Assembly: GCF_002878395.1 (NCBI RefSeq) | Contig: NC_061120.1 | Location: forward strand, 93,000,035-93,064,034 | DNA from: Capsicum annuum | Taxonomy: Eukaryota; Streptophyta; Magnoliopsida; Solanales; Solanaceae | DNA length: 64,000 nucleotides | Reading direction: 5' to 3' | Shown here: in pieces, positions 1 through 10,716 of the stretch | Position numbering within the stretch: the stretch's first letter is position 1 | Layout of the letters: each line of letters begins with the position of its first letter | Program-made: the position numbers and the translations under genes | The notes under the pieces: model-generated | The model's database searches: none | What the model was told of the DNA's origin: nothing | The model's input: only the letters and a program-made list of their open reading frames with translations

Positions 1-490
1 AAAATAGCAACCGTAATTCAATTCAATTTTCCCAATTCATTTACTTTCTAGCCACATTTTATATATGTCTATGTCAATTTTAGCCTAAATTCATTTCCAA
101 TTTGACCTCAAATTAAAATCCCCAATTTCAATTTTATTTGACTCCTCTCAATTTTAATCATAGCCATTGATCTCATCCGATCAATGGCGGAGATTAAATC
201 CATAATTTATCACACTTTTAAACAAAATAAGTGAAATCCTAATTCTTTTCAAAAAATAGCCGCACCTCTTCCTCTCTTCGATCTCCTCTTTCTCTCTCAA
301 ACCTCTCTCTTTGATCTCCCTAGATATCAACGACGACAAAACCCAGTGCCGCCAGCCATCGACGAAATCCCAGCACCACTAGCAGCTATCTCCACCAATG
401 CCAGTAGCACCACCAGTCAATGAAGTAGTCATCCACTAGCCTCCATTTAGAGGTAAACTCCGTTAACTCCGTTAAGATTAACATACAAAC
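1..490 (+). other. AT-rich then pyrimidine-rich 5' region, probably CACTA 5' non-coding sequence
   Basis: No convincing reading frame. Bases 1-240 are AT-rich with short repeated words such as AATTCAATTTT. Bases 255-330 are a CT-rich stretch resembling a plant 5' leader, and 330-430 is GC-richer. This could be the promoter and leader of the CACTA transcript, but that is inference from position only. Confidence 0.3.
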
Positions 491-2002
491 TGTCGAGATA
501 TCGAGAATGTAGGTAATAGATTTTAGAAGAAATCACACTTTCTTTTGCTTTCCAATAATGTAAACAATATTATGCTATGTTGTCAGAGAAGTTTGCTTTT
601 CTTTCCTTCCTTTTGACGCTACTTATCTTTATCTTTGGGAGGATCAGTGGATAGGGACTTCCCTCTCGCTGTTGCATATTCACTTTTGTATTGCCTTTCT
701 TATCTGTGTAATGTATCAGTCTCGTCATTTTGTCGGAATACATGGGTTTTTTATTGTTGTTGTATATGCAGTACTTCAGTCTTATCTTGTTGTTTCATAT
801 AAAGTGTTTTGATTTCTTGAATTTACCTCTTTTCTACATACTTAGTGATAGAGAGACAAATTATCGTCTTGTACTTTCTAGATCTTCTTTACAATTTTAA
901 GCTTCTATACTGGATAATGGAGTTCGTTCTCAAGAAAGTTCAAGCCTTTGTACTTGCAAGTCTTTCTTTTCTCAATGACTTTGTCTTACCCTACTGGCTT
1001 TTATTCGTTTTCCATTTTAAAAATGAAAGTTTCTTCCCGAACTAAACTTTAAACATAGTCTATAGTGAATTACAGGCTAAACACTTGTGATTTGCTTCGA
1101 GTTCAGAGAAAATAAATATTATTTCTCCTAACTCTAGTGTGTAACTTCAATGACTATACATAGCAACTATATTTCAATCTTCAAGCAGTATCCTGTTTGA
1201 CTTTAGAGCATTTATTTTGCTATTTATAGCTTTTACTCTGAAAGTTGTTTATATATGCCTTGAAATGACTACCAGTTAATGTTGAACTATTTCATAAATC
1301 TGATCTGGTTAAGATTTCAGGACCGATGTTTCTCTAAAATGTAAGTAATATTTTGATGACTGATGAGGTTCAACTAGGTTTTCTGACCTAAGTTCAGCAG
1401 CAGGAGACCAGTACTTGACTGATGCTACATTGTTTATGGCTAAATTAGAGCTGAAACTGTGAGGAAATCAAGATCCTTTAATATTAGCAAATCACTGAAG
1501 TTGGAGGGTCAAATGCTTAGGATTTTTAGAGCTGTTTAGGTTGGTGTGTTAAAGTATGGTGAAAGATGTGGCAAGGAAAACCGTAAGATTGAAAGATCTA
1601 AATTCCCTACTAATGTCCCAAAGATAAGATTGAAAAAAGTATTAAAGAACAACAAAAACTTTCTTTGGAACAATATGAATACAGTCGTGATTTTCAGTTT
1701 CAATATGAATGCAGTCATGATTTAGTCCGGTCACCTGTGTTTGGTTGGACCCTTTAACTTCGGTATAAGAAATCCAGGGAGTAGTTATGCCATAATCCAG
1801 TGACCCTATGTTATTTTATCATGTTCTATGCTTTGGATGCTTCTGTATACAACCTTTTATCTTGAGTCGGGGGTCTATCGAAAACAGCCTCTCTACCTCT
1901 TTTGAGGTAGTGGTATGGACTGCGTACACCATACCCTCCCCAGACCCCACTATGTGAGAATATACTGGGTTTGTTGTTGTTATTGTTGTCGAGATATCGA
2001 GA
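491..2002 (+). mobile_element. Retroposed insertion with 16-bp target duplication and (TTG)n tail
   Basis: TGTCGAGATATCGAGA occurs at 491-506 and again at 1987-2002. The second copy abuts the end of a TTG-rich tail (about 1970-1986), as expected for a target-site duplication made by LINE machinery. The implied insert is 507-1986, about 1.48 kb. Its last 150 bases are the TS-SINE/RTE-LINE 3' end. The preceding 1.3 kb is AT-rich, has no long frame and shows no recognisable reverse transcriptase. It may be a 5'-truncated, decayed RTE LINE or a chimeric retroposon. The duplication is directly visible; the mechanism is inferred. Confidence 0.6.
1843..1986 (+). mobile_element. TS-SINE / RTE-LINE shared 3' end
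   Basis: The block contains the Solanaceae landmarks GGGTCTATCG, CAGCCTCTCTACC, CTGCGTACACC, CCCCAGACCCCAC and ATACTGGGT, followed by TTG repeats. This is the 3' domain shared by tobacco-type TS SINEs and RTE LINEs. The tRNA-like 5' half of a full SINE is not seen just upstream. The piece is therefore either a 5'-truncated SINE or the tail of a LINE, and the distant target duplication at 491-506 favours a longer LINE-like insert. Confidence 0.8.
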
Positions 2003-2338
2003 TTAACTCTGTAGCTTTTGCTTAAATAGTGCATTGTGTCAAGAAATTGATTAAATTTAGAACCTAGTTATTAACCGTTGAAGTAGCTATTTTGAAATTC
2101 AGAACTCATTCTATTTTGTGTGACATTGTTCTCTTGATAGTTCATTCTAAAAAAAAAAGAATTGACGCAATTTTATATTTGAAAACACCTTAACTTTAAA
2201 GTTTCTATTTTATTCTTAATACATTTTTTCTTAACCACTTAAGTGATGCGATATTTTTAAGATGACAACTTTAAGATTCGTTGAAAATAGAGTTGTGTAT
2301 CTTTTAATTTGCTAAGCTCATTATTTTCGATATTGCAG

Positions 2339-2413
2339 TTTCCCATGAGAGAATCTATAAGCAGCTTGAAGCTGCCATTTTGAAATATCAAGAAATTAAG
2401 AAAAATATCAAAG
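2339..2413 (+). other. Candidate exon, 75 bp with AG/GT borders
   Basis: The stretch is bounded by a good acceptor (TTTTCGATATTGCAG) and donor (GTATGTG). Read with two leading bases it is open and encodes a short charged, probably helical segment (SHERIYKQLEAAILKYQEIK and on). No family is recognised. It could be an early exon of the CACTA transcript, with the tandem array in the following intron, or a captured piece of a host gene. A chance splice pattern is possible. Confidence 0.35.
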
Positions 2414-2424
2414 GTATGTGTACA

Positions 2425-2531
2425 TAGTGAAGCCGTGTGGGGCCTTGTGCGATTCACTATTATTGTTATCTTTCTTTGATTGTTCATATTGAAGTATAGT
2501 GAAGCCTTGTGTGGCCTTGTGCTATTCACTA
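2425..2531 (+). repeat. Pair of 35-bp repeats with inverted ends
   Basis: Two copies, 2425-2459 and 2497-2531, 72 bp apart. Each begins TAGTGAAGCC and ends ATTCACTA or similar, so TAGTGA and TCACTA form an inverted pair around a GGCCTTGTGC core. They lie just before the minisatellite and may be its founding unit or an unrelated dyad. Confidence 0.6.
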
Positions 2532-2569
2532 GCATTTTTCTTGACATCTTGTTGGGTATGTTGTTGCTT

Positions 2570-5500
2570 GAAAATTGTATTGTGAACTTGATCTTGAATG
2601 TTTAGGGACTTGGTAGGTTGAAAATGATTTGGTGACTTGGTAGGTTGACAATAATTAAGTGTAGGGACTTTAAGGGTGACACGGTAGGTTGAAAGTGGTT
2701 AAGAGTAGAAAGTTTGAAGGGGATTTTGTGTTTTGAATGTGACTTGTTTGACGACTTAGTAACTTGAAAATGGTTAAGTGTAGGGACTTTGTAGGGGATT
2801 TTTTTTGTTTTGAATGTGGTTTGTTAGGTCACTTACTTACTCGAAAATGGTTAAGTCTAGGGACTTTGAAGGGTATTTTTTTGTTTTAAATTTATTTTTG
2901 TTTTGATACTAAGTTGCTTGAAAATGGTTTAGTTGGTGACTTTATTTATTGAAATTACTTAAGTGCCAGTGACTTTAATAGTGAACTTTTGTTTGGAAGG
3001 TGATGTTGTTGGTTACTTTATTTGATGAAAATGCTTAAGTGCCGATGACTTTAAAAGTGCACTTTTGTTTAGAAGGTGATGTTGTTGGTTACATTATTTG
3101 TTGAAAATGCTAAAGTGCCCGTAACTTTAATAGTGAATTAGTTTCATTGGTTCCTTTGTTAGTTGAAAAAGCTTAAGTTTTGGTGACTTTAAAAGTGAAC
3201 TGTTGTTTAAAAGGTGATGTTGTTGGTGCCTTTGTTAGTTGAAAAAGCTTAAGTTTTGGTGACTTATTTAGTGAATTAGTGTTTAGAAGGTGATGTTGTT
3301 AGTGGCTTTATTTGTTGAAAATGCTTAAGTGCCGGTTACTTTAAAAGTGAACTTTTGTTTAGAAGGCGATGTTGTTGGTACCTTTGTTAGTTGAAAAAGC
3401 TTCACTATTGATGACTTTAATAGTGAATTAATGTTTAGAAGGTGATATTGATGGTGTCTTTATTTGTTGAAAATGCTTAACTTTTGGTGACTTTAATAGT
3501 GAATTAGTCTCATTGGTGCCTTTGTTAGTTGAAAAAACTTAAGTTTTGGTGACTTATTTAGTGAATTAGTGTTTAGAAGGTGATGTTGTTGGTGGCTTTA
3601 TTTGTTGAAAATGCTTAAGTGCTGGTGACTTTAAAAGTGAACTTTTGTTTAAAAGGCGATGTTGTTGGTACCTTTGTTAGTTGAAAAAGCTTAACTATTC
3701 ATGACTTTAATAGTGAATTAATGTTTAGAAGGTGATGTTGATGGTGACTTTATTTGTTGAAACTGCTTAACTTTTGGTGACTTTAAAAGTGAATTAGTTT
3801 CGTAGGTGCCTTTGTTAGTTGAATTATTTGTTGAAAATGCTTAAGTGCCGGTGACTTTAAAAGTGAACTTTCGTTTACAAGGTGATGTTGTTGGTGCCTT
3901 TGTTAGTTGAAAAAGCTTATGTTTTGGTGACTAATTTAGTGAATTAGTGTTTAGAAGGTGATGTTGTTGGTGACTTTATTTGTTGACAATGGTTAACTTT
4001 TGGTGACTTTAAAAGTGAATTAGTTTTGTTGGTACCTTTGTTAGTTGAAAAAGCCTAAGTTTTGGTGACTTATTTAGTGAATTATTCTTTAGAAGGTGAT
4101 ATTGTTAGTGACTTTATTTGTTGGAAATTCTTAAGTGCCGGTGACTTTAAAGGTAAACTTTTGTTTAGAAGGTGATGTTTTTGGTGCCTTTGTTAGTTGA
4201 AAAACCTTAAGTTTTGGTGACTTATTTAGTGAATTAGTGTTTAGAAGGTGATGTTGTTGGTGACTTTATTTGTTGAAAATGCTTAAGTGCCGGTGACTTT
4301 AAAAGTGAACTTTTATTTAGAAGGTGATGTTGTTAGTGCCTTTGTTAGTTGAAAAAGCTTAACTTTTGGTGACTTTAATAGTGAATTAGTGTTTAGAAGG
4401 TGATCTTGTTGGTGACTTTATTTGTTGAAAATGGTTGACTTTTGGTGATTTTAAAATTGGATTAGTTTCGTTGGTGCTTTTGTTAGTAGAAAAAGCTTAA
4501 ATTTTTGTGACTTAGTGTTTAGAAGGTGATGTTGTAGGTGACTTTATTTGTTGAAAATGCTTAAGTGCCGGTGACTTTAAAAGTGAACATTTGTTTAGAA
4601 GGTGATGTTGTTGGTGCCTTTGTTAGTTGAAAAAGCTTAAGTTTTGGTGACTAATTTAGTGAATTAGTGTTTAGCAGGTGATGTTGTTGGTGACTTTATT
4701 TGTTGAAAATGCTCAAGTGCCGGTGACTTTAAAGTGAACTTTTGTTTAGAAGGTGATATTGTTGGTGCGTTTGTTAGTTGAAAAAGCTTAACAATTGGTG
4801 ACTTTAATAGTGAATTAGTATTTAGCAGGTGATGTTGTTGGTGACTTTATTTGTTGAAAATGCTTAACTTTTGGTGATTTTAATAGTGAATTAGTTTCGT
4901 TGATGCCTTTGTTAGAACAAAAAAGCTTATGTTTTGGTGACTTATTCGGTGAATTAGTGTTTAGAAGGTGATGTTGTTGGTGACTTTATTTTTTGAAAAT
5001 GCTTAAGTGCCGGTGACTGTAAAAGTAAACTTTTGTTTAGAAGTTGATGTTGTTGCTGCCTTTGTTAGTTGAAAAAGCTTAAGTTTTGGTGACTTATTTA
5101 GTGAATTAGTGTTTAAAAGGTGATGTTGTTGGTTAGTTTATTTATTGAAAATGCTTAAGTGCCGGTGACTTTAAAAGTGAATTAGTTTCGTTGGTGCCTT
5201 TGTTAGTTGAAAAAAACATAAGTTTTGATGACTTATTTAGTGAATTAGTGTTTAGAAGGTGATGTTGTTGGTGACTTTATTTGTTGAAAAAGCTTAAGCG
5301 CCGGTGAATTTAAAAATGAACTTTTGTTTAGAAGGTGATGTTGTTGGTGCCTTTGTTAGTTGAAAAAGCTTCAGATTTGGTGACTTATTTAGTGAATTAG
5401 GGCTTAGAAGGTGATGTTGTTTGTGAGTTTATTTGTTTAAAATGCTTAAGTACCGGTGACTTTAAAAGTGAACTTTTGTTTAGAAGGTGATGTTGTTGGT

Positions 5501-6945
5501 GCCTTTGTTATTTGAGAAAGCTTCACTTTTGGTGACTTTAATAGTGAATTAGTGGTTAGAAGGTGATGTTGTTGATGTCTTTATTTGTTGAAAATGCTTA
5601 ACTTTTGGTGACTTTAAAAGTGAATTAGTTTTGTTGGTGCCTTTGTTAGTTGAAAAAACTTAAGTTTTGGTGACTTATTTAGTGAATTTGTGTTTAGAAG
5701 GTGATGTTGTTGGTGACTTTATTTGTTGAAAATGCTTAAGTGCCGGTGACTTTAAAAGTGNNNNNNNNNNNNNNNNNNNNNNNNNNNNNNNNNNNNNNNN
5801 NNNNNNNNNNNNNNNNNNNNNNNNNNNNNNNNNNNNNNNNNNNNNNNNNNNNNNNNNNNNCGGTGACTTTAAAAGTGAACTTTTGTTTAGAAGGTGATGT
5901 TCTTGGTGCCTTTGGTAGTTGAAAAAGTTTAAGTTTTGGTGACTTATTTAGTGAATTAGTGTTTAGAAGGTGATGTTGTTGGTGACTTTATTTGTTGAAA
6001 ATTCTTAAGTGCCGGTGACTTTAAAAGTGAACTTTAGTTTAGAAGGTGATGTTTAACTTTTGGTGACTTTAATAGTGAATTAGTGTTTAGAAGGTGATGT
6101 TGTTGGTGACTTTATATATTGAAAATGCTTAACTTTTGGTGACTTCAAAAGTGAATTAGTTTCGTTGGTGCCTTTGTTAGTTGAAAAAGCTTAAGTTTTG
6201 TTGACTTATTTTGTGAATTAGTATTTAGAAGGTGATGTTGTTGGTGAATTTATTTGTTGAAAATTCTTAAGTGCCGGTGACTTTAAAAGTGAATATTTGT
6301 TTAGAAGGTGATGTTGTTGGTGCCTTTGTTAGTTGAAAAACCTTAACTTTTGGTGACTTTAATAGTGAATTAGTGTTTAGAAGGTGATGTTTTTGGTGAC
6401 TTTATATATTGAAAATGCTTGGCTTTTGGTGACTTTAAAAGTGAATTTTTTTCGTTGGTGCCTTTGTTAGTTGAAAAAGCCTAAGTTTTGGTGACTTATT
6501 TAGTGAATTAGTGTTTAGAAGGTGATGTTGGTTGTGACTTTATTTGTTGAAGATGCTTAAGTGCCGGTGACTTTAAAGTGAACTTTTATTTAGAAGGTGA
6601 TGTTGTCGGTGCCTTTGTTAGTTGAAAAAGCTTAAGTTTTGGTTACTTTATTTAGTGAATTAGTGTTTAGAAGGTGATGTTGTTGGTGACTTTATTTGTT
6701 GAAAATGCTTAAGTGCCGGTGACTGTAAATGTGAACTTTTGTTTAGAAGATGATGTTGTTGGTTACTTTATTTGTTGAAAATGCTTAAATGCTTGTGACT
6801 TTAATAGTGAATTAGTGTATAGGGATGAAGTTGTTGGTGACTTTATTTGTTGAAAATGCTGAACTTTTGGTGACTTTAAAAGTGAACTTTTGTTTAGAAG
6901 GTGATGTTGGTGGTGACTTTATTTGTTGAAAATGCTTGATCTAAT
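2570..6945. repeat. Minisatellite, 76-bp units in 152-bp A/B dimers
   Basis: The array fills about 4.4 kb. Two monomer types alternate, each 76 bp. Type A carries GTGATGTTGTTGGTGAC, a TTTATTTGTTGAAAATGC block and AAGTGCCGGTGACTTT. Type B carries GTGCCTTTGTTAGTTG, AAAAAGCTTAAGTTTTGG and TTATTTAGTGAATTAG. The higher-order period is 152 bp; for example, units start at 4248 and 4324. GGTGAC recurs twice within type A, about 33 and 43 bp apart, hinting at an older half-unit. Units at 2570-2900 are much more diverged than those in the middle, as expected for edge decay. Some dimers show local rearrangement, such as A-A steps and partial units near 3810 and 6040. A gap of Ns interrupts it. There is no coding potential. 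It lies between the candidate 5' exon and the TNP2 gene, so it is probably intronic within the transposon. Confidence 0.95.
5761..5860. other. Assembly gap (100 N) inside the minisatellite
   Basis: Exactly 100 N, the usual placeholder for a gap of unknown size. The array continues on both sides in the same unit structure, so the true repeat number is unknown. Confidence 0.98.
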
Positions 6946-6970
6946 TAGTTGAATCTTATTGATTGCCTAG

Positions 6971-9900
6971 ATGAAATATGATTATAGCTGGATATATCAC
7001 CGAAACCTTGATAATAGAATGGGTATTAGGGAGGAATTTGTTGAGGGTGTCAAAAGATTTGTTGAACATGCTAAGACACTTGATCTTTGGACATATTTTT
7101 GGGTAATTCGTTGTCCTTGTGTTAGATGTGATGGTATAAATCTAGTAAGTGAAGAAGATGTTAAGGATCATCTTTATAGAATGGGGTTTCACTAGGACTT
7201 TTTAAGATTGCGTAGTATTCATGGTGATGTTGCGCAAAATAACTTTGTTGCTGGAGAAAGTAGTAGGTCTGTAGGGCATAATGAATATCAAGATACTAGG
7301 ATGACATAAATGGTGCACGATGCATTTGAGATGTAATACGGGGTTGACTTTCCTAATAGCAAAGTGGGCAATTTCTACGAAGAATTGCAGGCTTCTAGTC
7401 ATCCTTTTTTTTTATGGGTGTTTGCACTCTCGTTTGTCTGTTACTGTTAGATTATTAAGTATTAAATCTGACTGGAATATTATGGAAGGAGGAATGGACT
7501 CAATTATAGACTTTATCTGAGAGTTAGTTCACCCCAACTTGGAGGTTCCTGATTCTTTCTATAAGGCAAAAAGATTGGTGTCAAAGTTAGGTCTCTCCTC
7601 GGTTAGAATTGATTGTTGTGACAATGGTTGTATGTTATACTTTAAGGGAGATGCTAACCTAGAGTTTTGTAAGTTTTGTCAGCACCCTAGATATAAGCGT
7701 GGTTCTACTGGGAAGCAAATTGCTATTAAGGCAATGCATTATTTACCTCTTATACTAAGGTTAAAGAGGTTGTATGCTTCCTACAGCTTAGTTCCTCATA
7801 TGAGATGGCATAGTGTAAATAGAAGGGCCCCTAGTGTTATGTGTCATCAATCTGATGGGGAGGCTAGGAAGCATTTTAATGCAACTTATCCAGATTTTGC
7901 AGCTGAGCCATGAAACATTCGATTGGGATTATGTGCGGATGGGTTCTCTTCTTGTTTAGTTGGTGGTGTGCCATATTCATGTTGACCTATATTTATCGCT
8001 CCTTATAATCTTTCTCCTAAAATATTGATGACTAGTCCCTATATATTTCTGAATTGTGTTATCCTGGCCCGTGTACTCCAAAAAGCGGAATAGATGTGTA
8101 CTTGTAAACTTTGATAGATGAACTTCAGATTTTATGGTATGAGAGGGTTGAAACATGGGACATCTCTCTTCAACAGAATTTCAATATGCATGCATATCTA
8201 ATGTGGACTGTTAATGATTTTCCTGCTTATGGAATGTTGTCGGGGTGGATGACTACTGGAAAGTTGGCTTGTCCATACTGCATGGAAAAAACAAAATCTT
8301 TCACATTGAGACATGGCAGAAAAATTCATGGTTTGATTGTCATCGTTGTTTCTTGCCACCTGATCATGAATTTAGGAGACTAAAAAATGCCTTCAGAAGG
8401 AATAGAAGGGAACATAATGGTCCCCCTCCAATGCTGTCTAGTCACGACATCTGGGAAATAGTGCAGGATTTGCCTAAATCCAGGGAGGAACGATTGTACA
8501 GGCTTGATGGATATGGCGTTTCGCATAACTGGACTAAGCAAAGTATATTTTGGGAGTTATAATATTGGCCAGATAATTTACTTAGAAATAATGTTGATGC
8601 CATGCATACTGAGAAGAACTACTTTAACAACTTGTTCAACACAGTTATGGATATCACCGGTAAAATAAAGGATAATCCTAAGGCCAGACTTGACTTACCA
8701 GAATATTGCAACCGCAGAGAATTACACTTACAGTAGGGGCCCAATGGCAATGTTCTTAAGCTCAAGACTAGTTTTACATTCAAGTTGGACCAAAAACGTC
8801 AAATATGTGAGTGGGTTCAAAGTTTGAAGATGCCCAATGGATATGCCTCAAATTTGGGAAAGAGGGTTGATATGACACAAGAAATCTTGCATGGAATAAA
8901 AAGCCATGATTGTCATATTTTCATAAAGCAATTACTTCCAATTGCTTTTATTGGTTTACCTTAAAAAATTTGGAAACCAATAGCAGAGATCAGTTTGTTC
9001 TTCAAAGACTTATGTGCCACCACATTAACAGAAGAAAATCTAGCACGAATGGAAAGTAATATTGTTGTTATCACCAGCAAGCTAGAGAAGATTTTTCTGC
9101 CAGCGTTTTTCAATATGATGGAACATCTTCCCATTCACCTTGTGCACAAAGCTCAACTAGGCGGTCCAGTTCAAACTAGGTGGATGTATCCATTTGAATG
9201 GTAAGAATTTGTAACATATTTAAATACATACTTTTTTTTGTTAAACATAGTAAATATCTAACCTTAAGATTGTACAGGGAAATTGGAAAATTGAAAAGGG
9301 GTCCTAAAATCAAAGATAGGGTGGAAGGCTCTATAGTTGAGGCATATCTTGCAAGAGAAACTTCTCAATTTTGTTCATACTACTTTCGTGATGAAGTTGC
9401 TTGTTCAAGAAACCAACCGAATCGTCATCAGGATGATGTGAGTGAGCCTCATTTGTAACCGATATCAATTTTCAATCAATTTGGTTGTAAGTCTAAAAAA
9501 ACCATACCTCGCCGGTTCACTCCCACGGAGCGAAAATCAGAAAGTAGGTATATCTTGCTGAATTGCCCCAAAATTGAGCCCTTTCTGAAGTAAGGAGATT
9601 TAAATTTTAACATATCTTGTTTGTTTACTCATTCCCTTAAAGAAACTAATTGTGTATCCCATGTTGGATGCTTAGTTCATTTTAGACTTAATTTCACGAA
9701 TGCATCCTGGTTTAAAAATGAGGTTCGTCAGTATATTAATGTTTCTACAAAGTTTAAACATTTACACATTCGTCAACTAAAATATGTATGTATGATATTT
9801 TTAGGTACACCATTCGCCATGATATTTTTAGGTACACCATTCGCCAAATACAGCCGTATACGATAATCTCTTGATAGTCGAAGCTAATGCAATATCCCAA

Positions 9901-10492
9901 TACAAAGTAAATGGTTTATTTTTTCCACCGAACAACACTCTAGGTCAAGGAAAATAAACAACAGTGGTGTTTGGGTTAAGGGTGATGATGATGTTGATTA
10001 CTTTGGCATCATGCACGAGATCTTAAAACTAGAGTATGCTGGTTTTCCAATAAAAAAATTATACTATTTCGATGTAAGTGATTTGATCCAAGAACAGCAG
10101 GCACAAGAGTATATAAGGAGTATAACATCATTGAAGTGAAGCACAATAGGTCGTATCCTATTTACGATCCATTTATTCTAGCGGAAAATGCTAAACAAGT
10201 GTTTTATGCTCCTTATCCATTGCACAATGACAAATTTGATTGGTAGGCTGTGATCAAAACAAGGCCTATAGGGCGGGTGGAAGTTGAGAATGTGCTGGAG
10301 ACTACTTATCAAAATGAAATGTAGATTGATCACCAACTAGTGGACATTGAATTAGTGGACGGTTTGAATCACCCAAAAAATATTTTTGAAAAAGTTAATA
10401 TTGCGGAAGAAGAGGCTGAGTGGGTAGAAGATGAGGAAACCTCCGAAGAGGGTGAATGGTTTAGTGGAGAGTCTTCAGACGAGGAGGATTAG
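6971..10492 (+). pseudogene. TNP2-type CACTA transposase, decayed
   Basis: The ATG at 6971 opens a transposase-associated N-terminal domain (MKYDYSWIYHRNLDNRMGIR..., with CPCVRCD and DHLYRMGFH). It stops at 7195. Further domains follow in order but in broken frames. A cysteine-rich segment with a WHSVNRRAP-like motif is at 7539-7913. The TNP2 core lies at about 7914-8560 (WTVNDFPAYGMLSGW, KLACPYCME, then a frame change at about 8300-8340). A DUF4218-like region is at 8995-9460, with an intron of GT-AG form at about 9202-9278. A DUF4216-like segment follows at about 9620-10100 (GVWVKGDDDVDYFGIMHEIL), and an acidic tail ends at 10490-10492. At least five stops or frameshifts rule out function. 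Intact copies bind the element ends and catalyse cut-and-paste transposition in the nucleus. Confidence 0.88.
9792..9845 (+). repeat. 27-bp perfect tandem duplication in TNP2 remnant
   Basis: ATGATATTTTTAGGTACACC and the next seven bases occur twice in direct succession (9792-9818 and 9819-9845) without a mismatch. The unit is nine codons long, so it would keep frame. Identity of the copies suggests a recent slippage or repair event in an already dead gene. Confidence 0.9.
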
Positions 10493-10716
10493 TTGTATAG
10501 GTTAAATTTATTATGTATTGATATGTAATATACTGTTTAAGTTTGATGTTTCCACTTTTCCATGATTTATATAGTAATAAAAATATTCTTGTCTATATCT
10601 CGTGTTGTTGGAGTGATTTGAAGTGTGAATGAGTAACTTGACATTAGTTACTTGGAATGTTTTCTTATATATTCATTTTGTAAGAACTAACAACTTATTA
10701 AATTCACATAATTTAG

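Noticed and set aside
845..1045. 66-codon frame with Leu/Phe-rich translation
   Set aside because: Inside the unknown retroposed body, AT-rich, no domain and no conserved pattern.
2570..6945. CRISPR-like or centromeric satellite array
   Set aside because: Units are contiguous without unique spacers and the host is a plant; the array is a single 4.4-kb block flanked by transposon parts rather than a megabase satellite.
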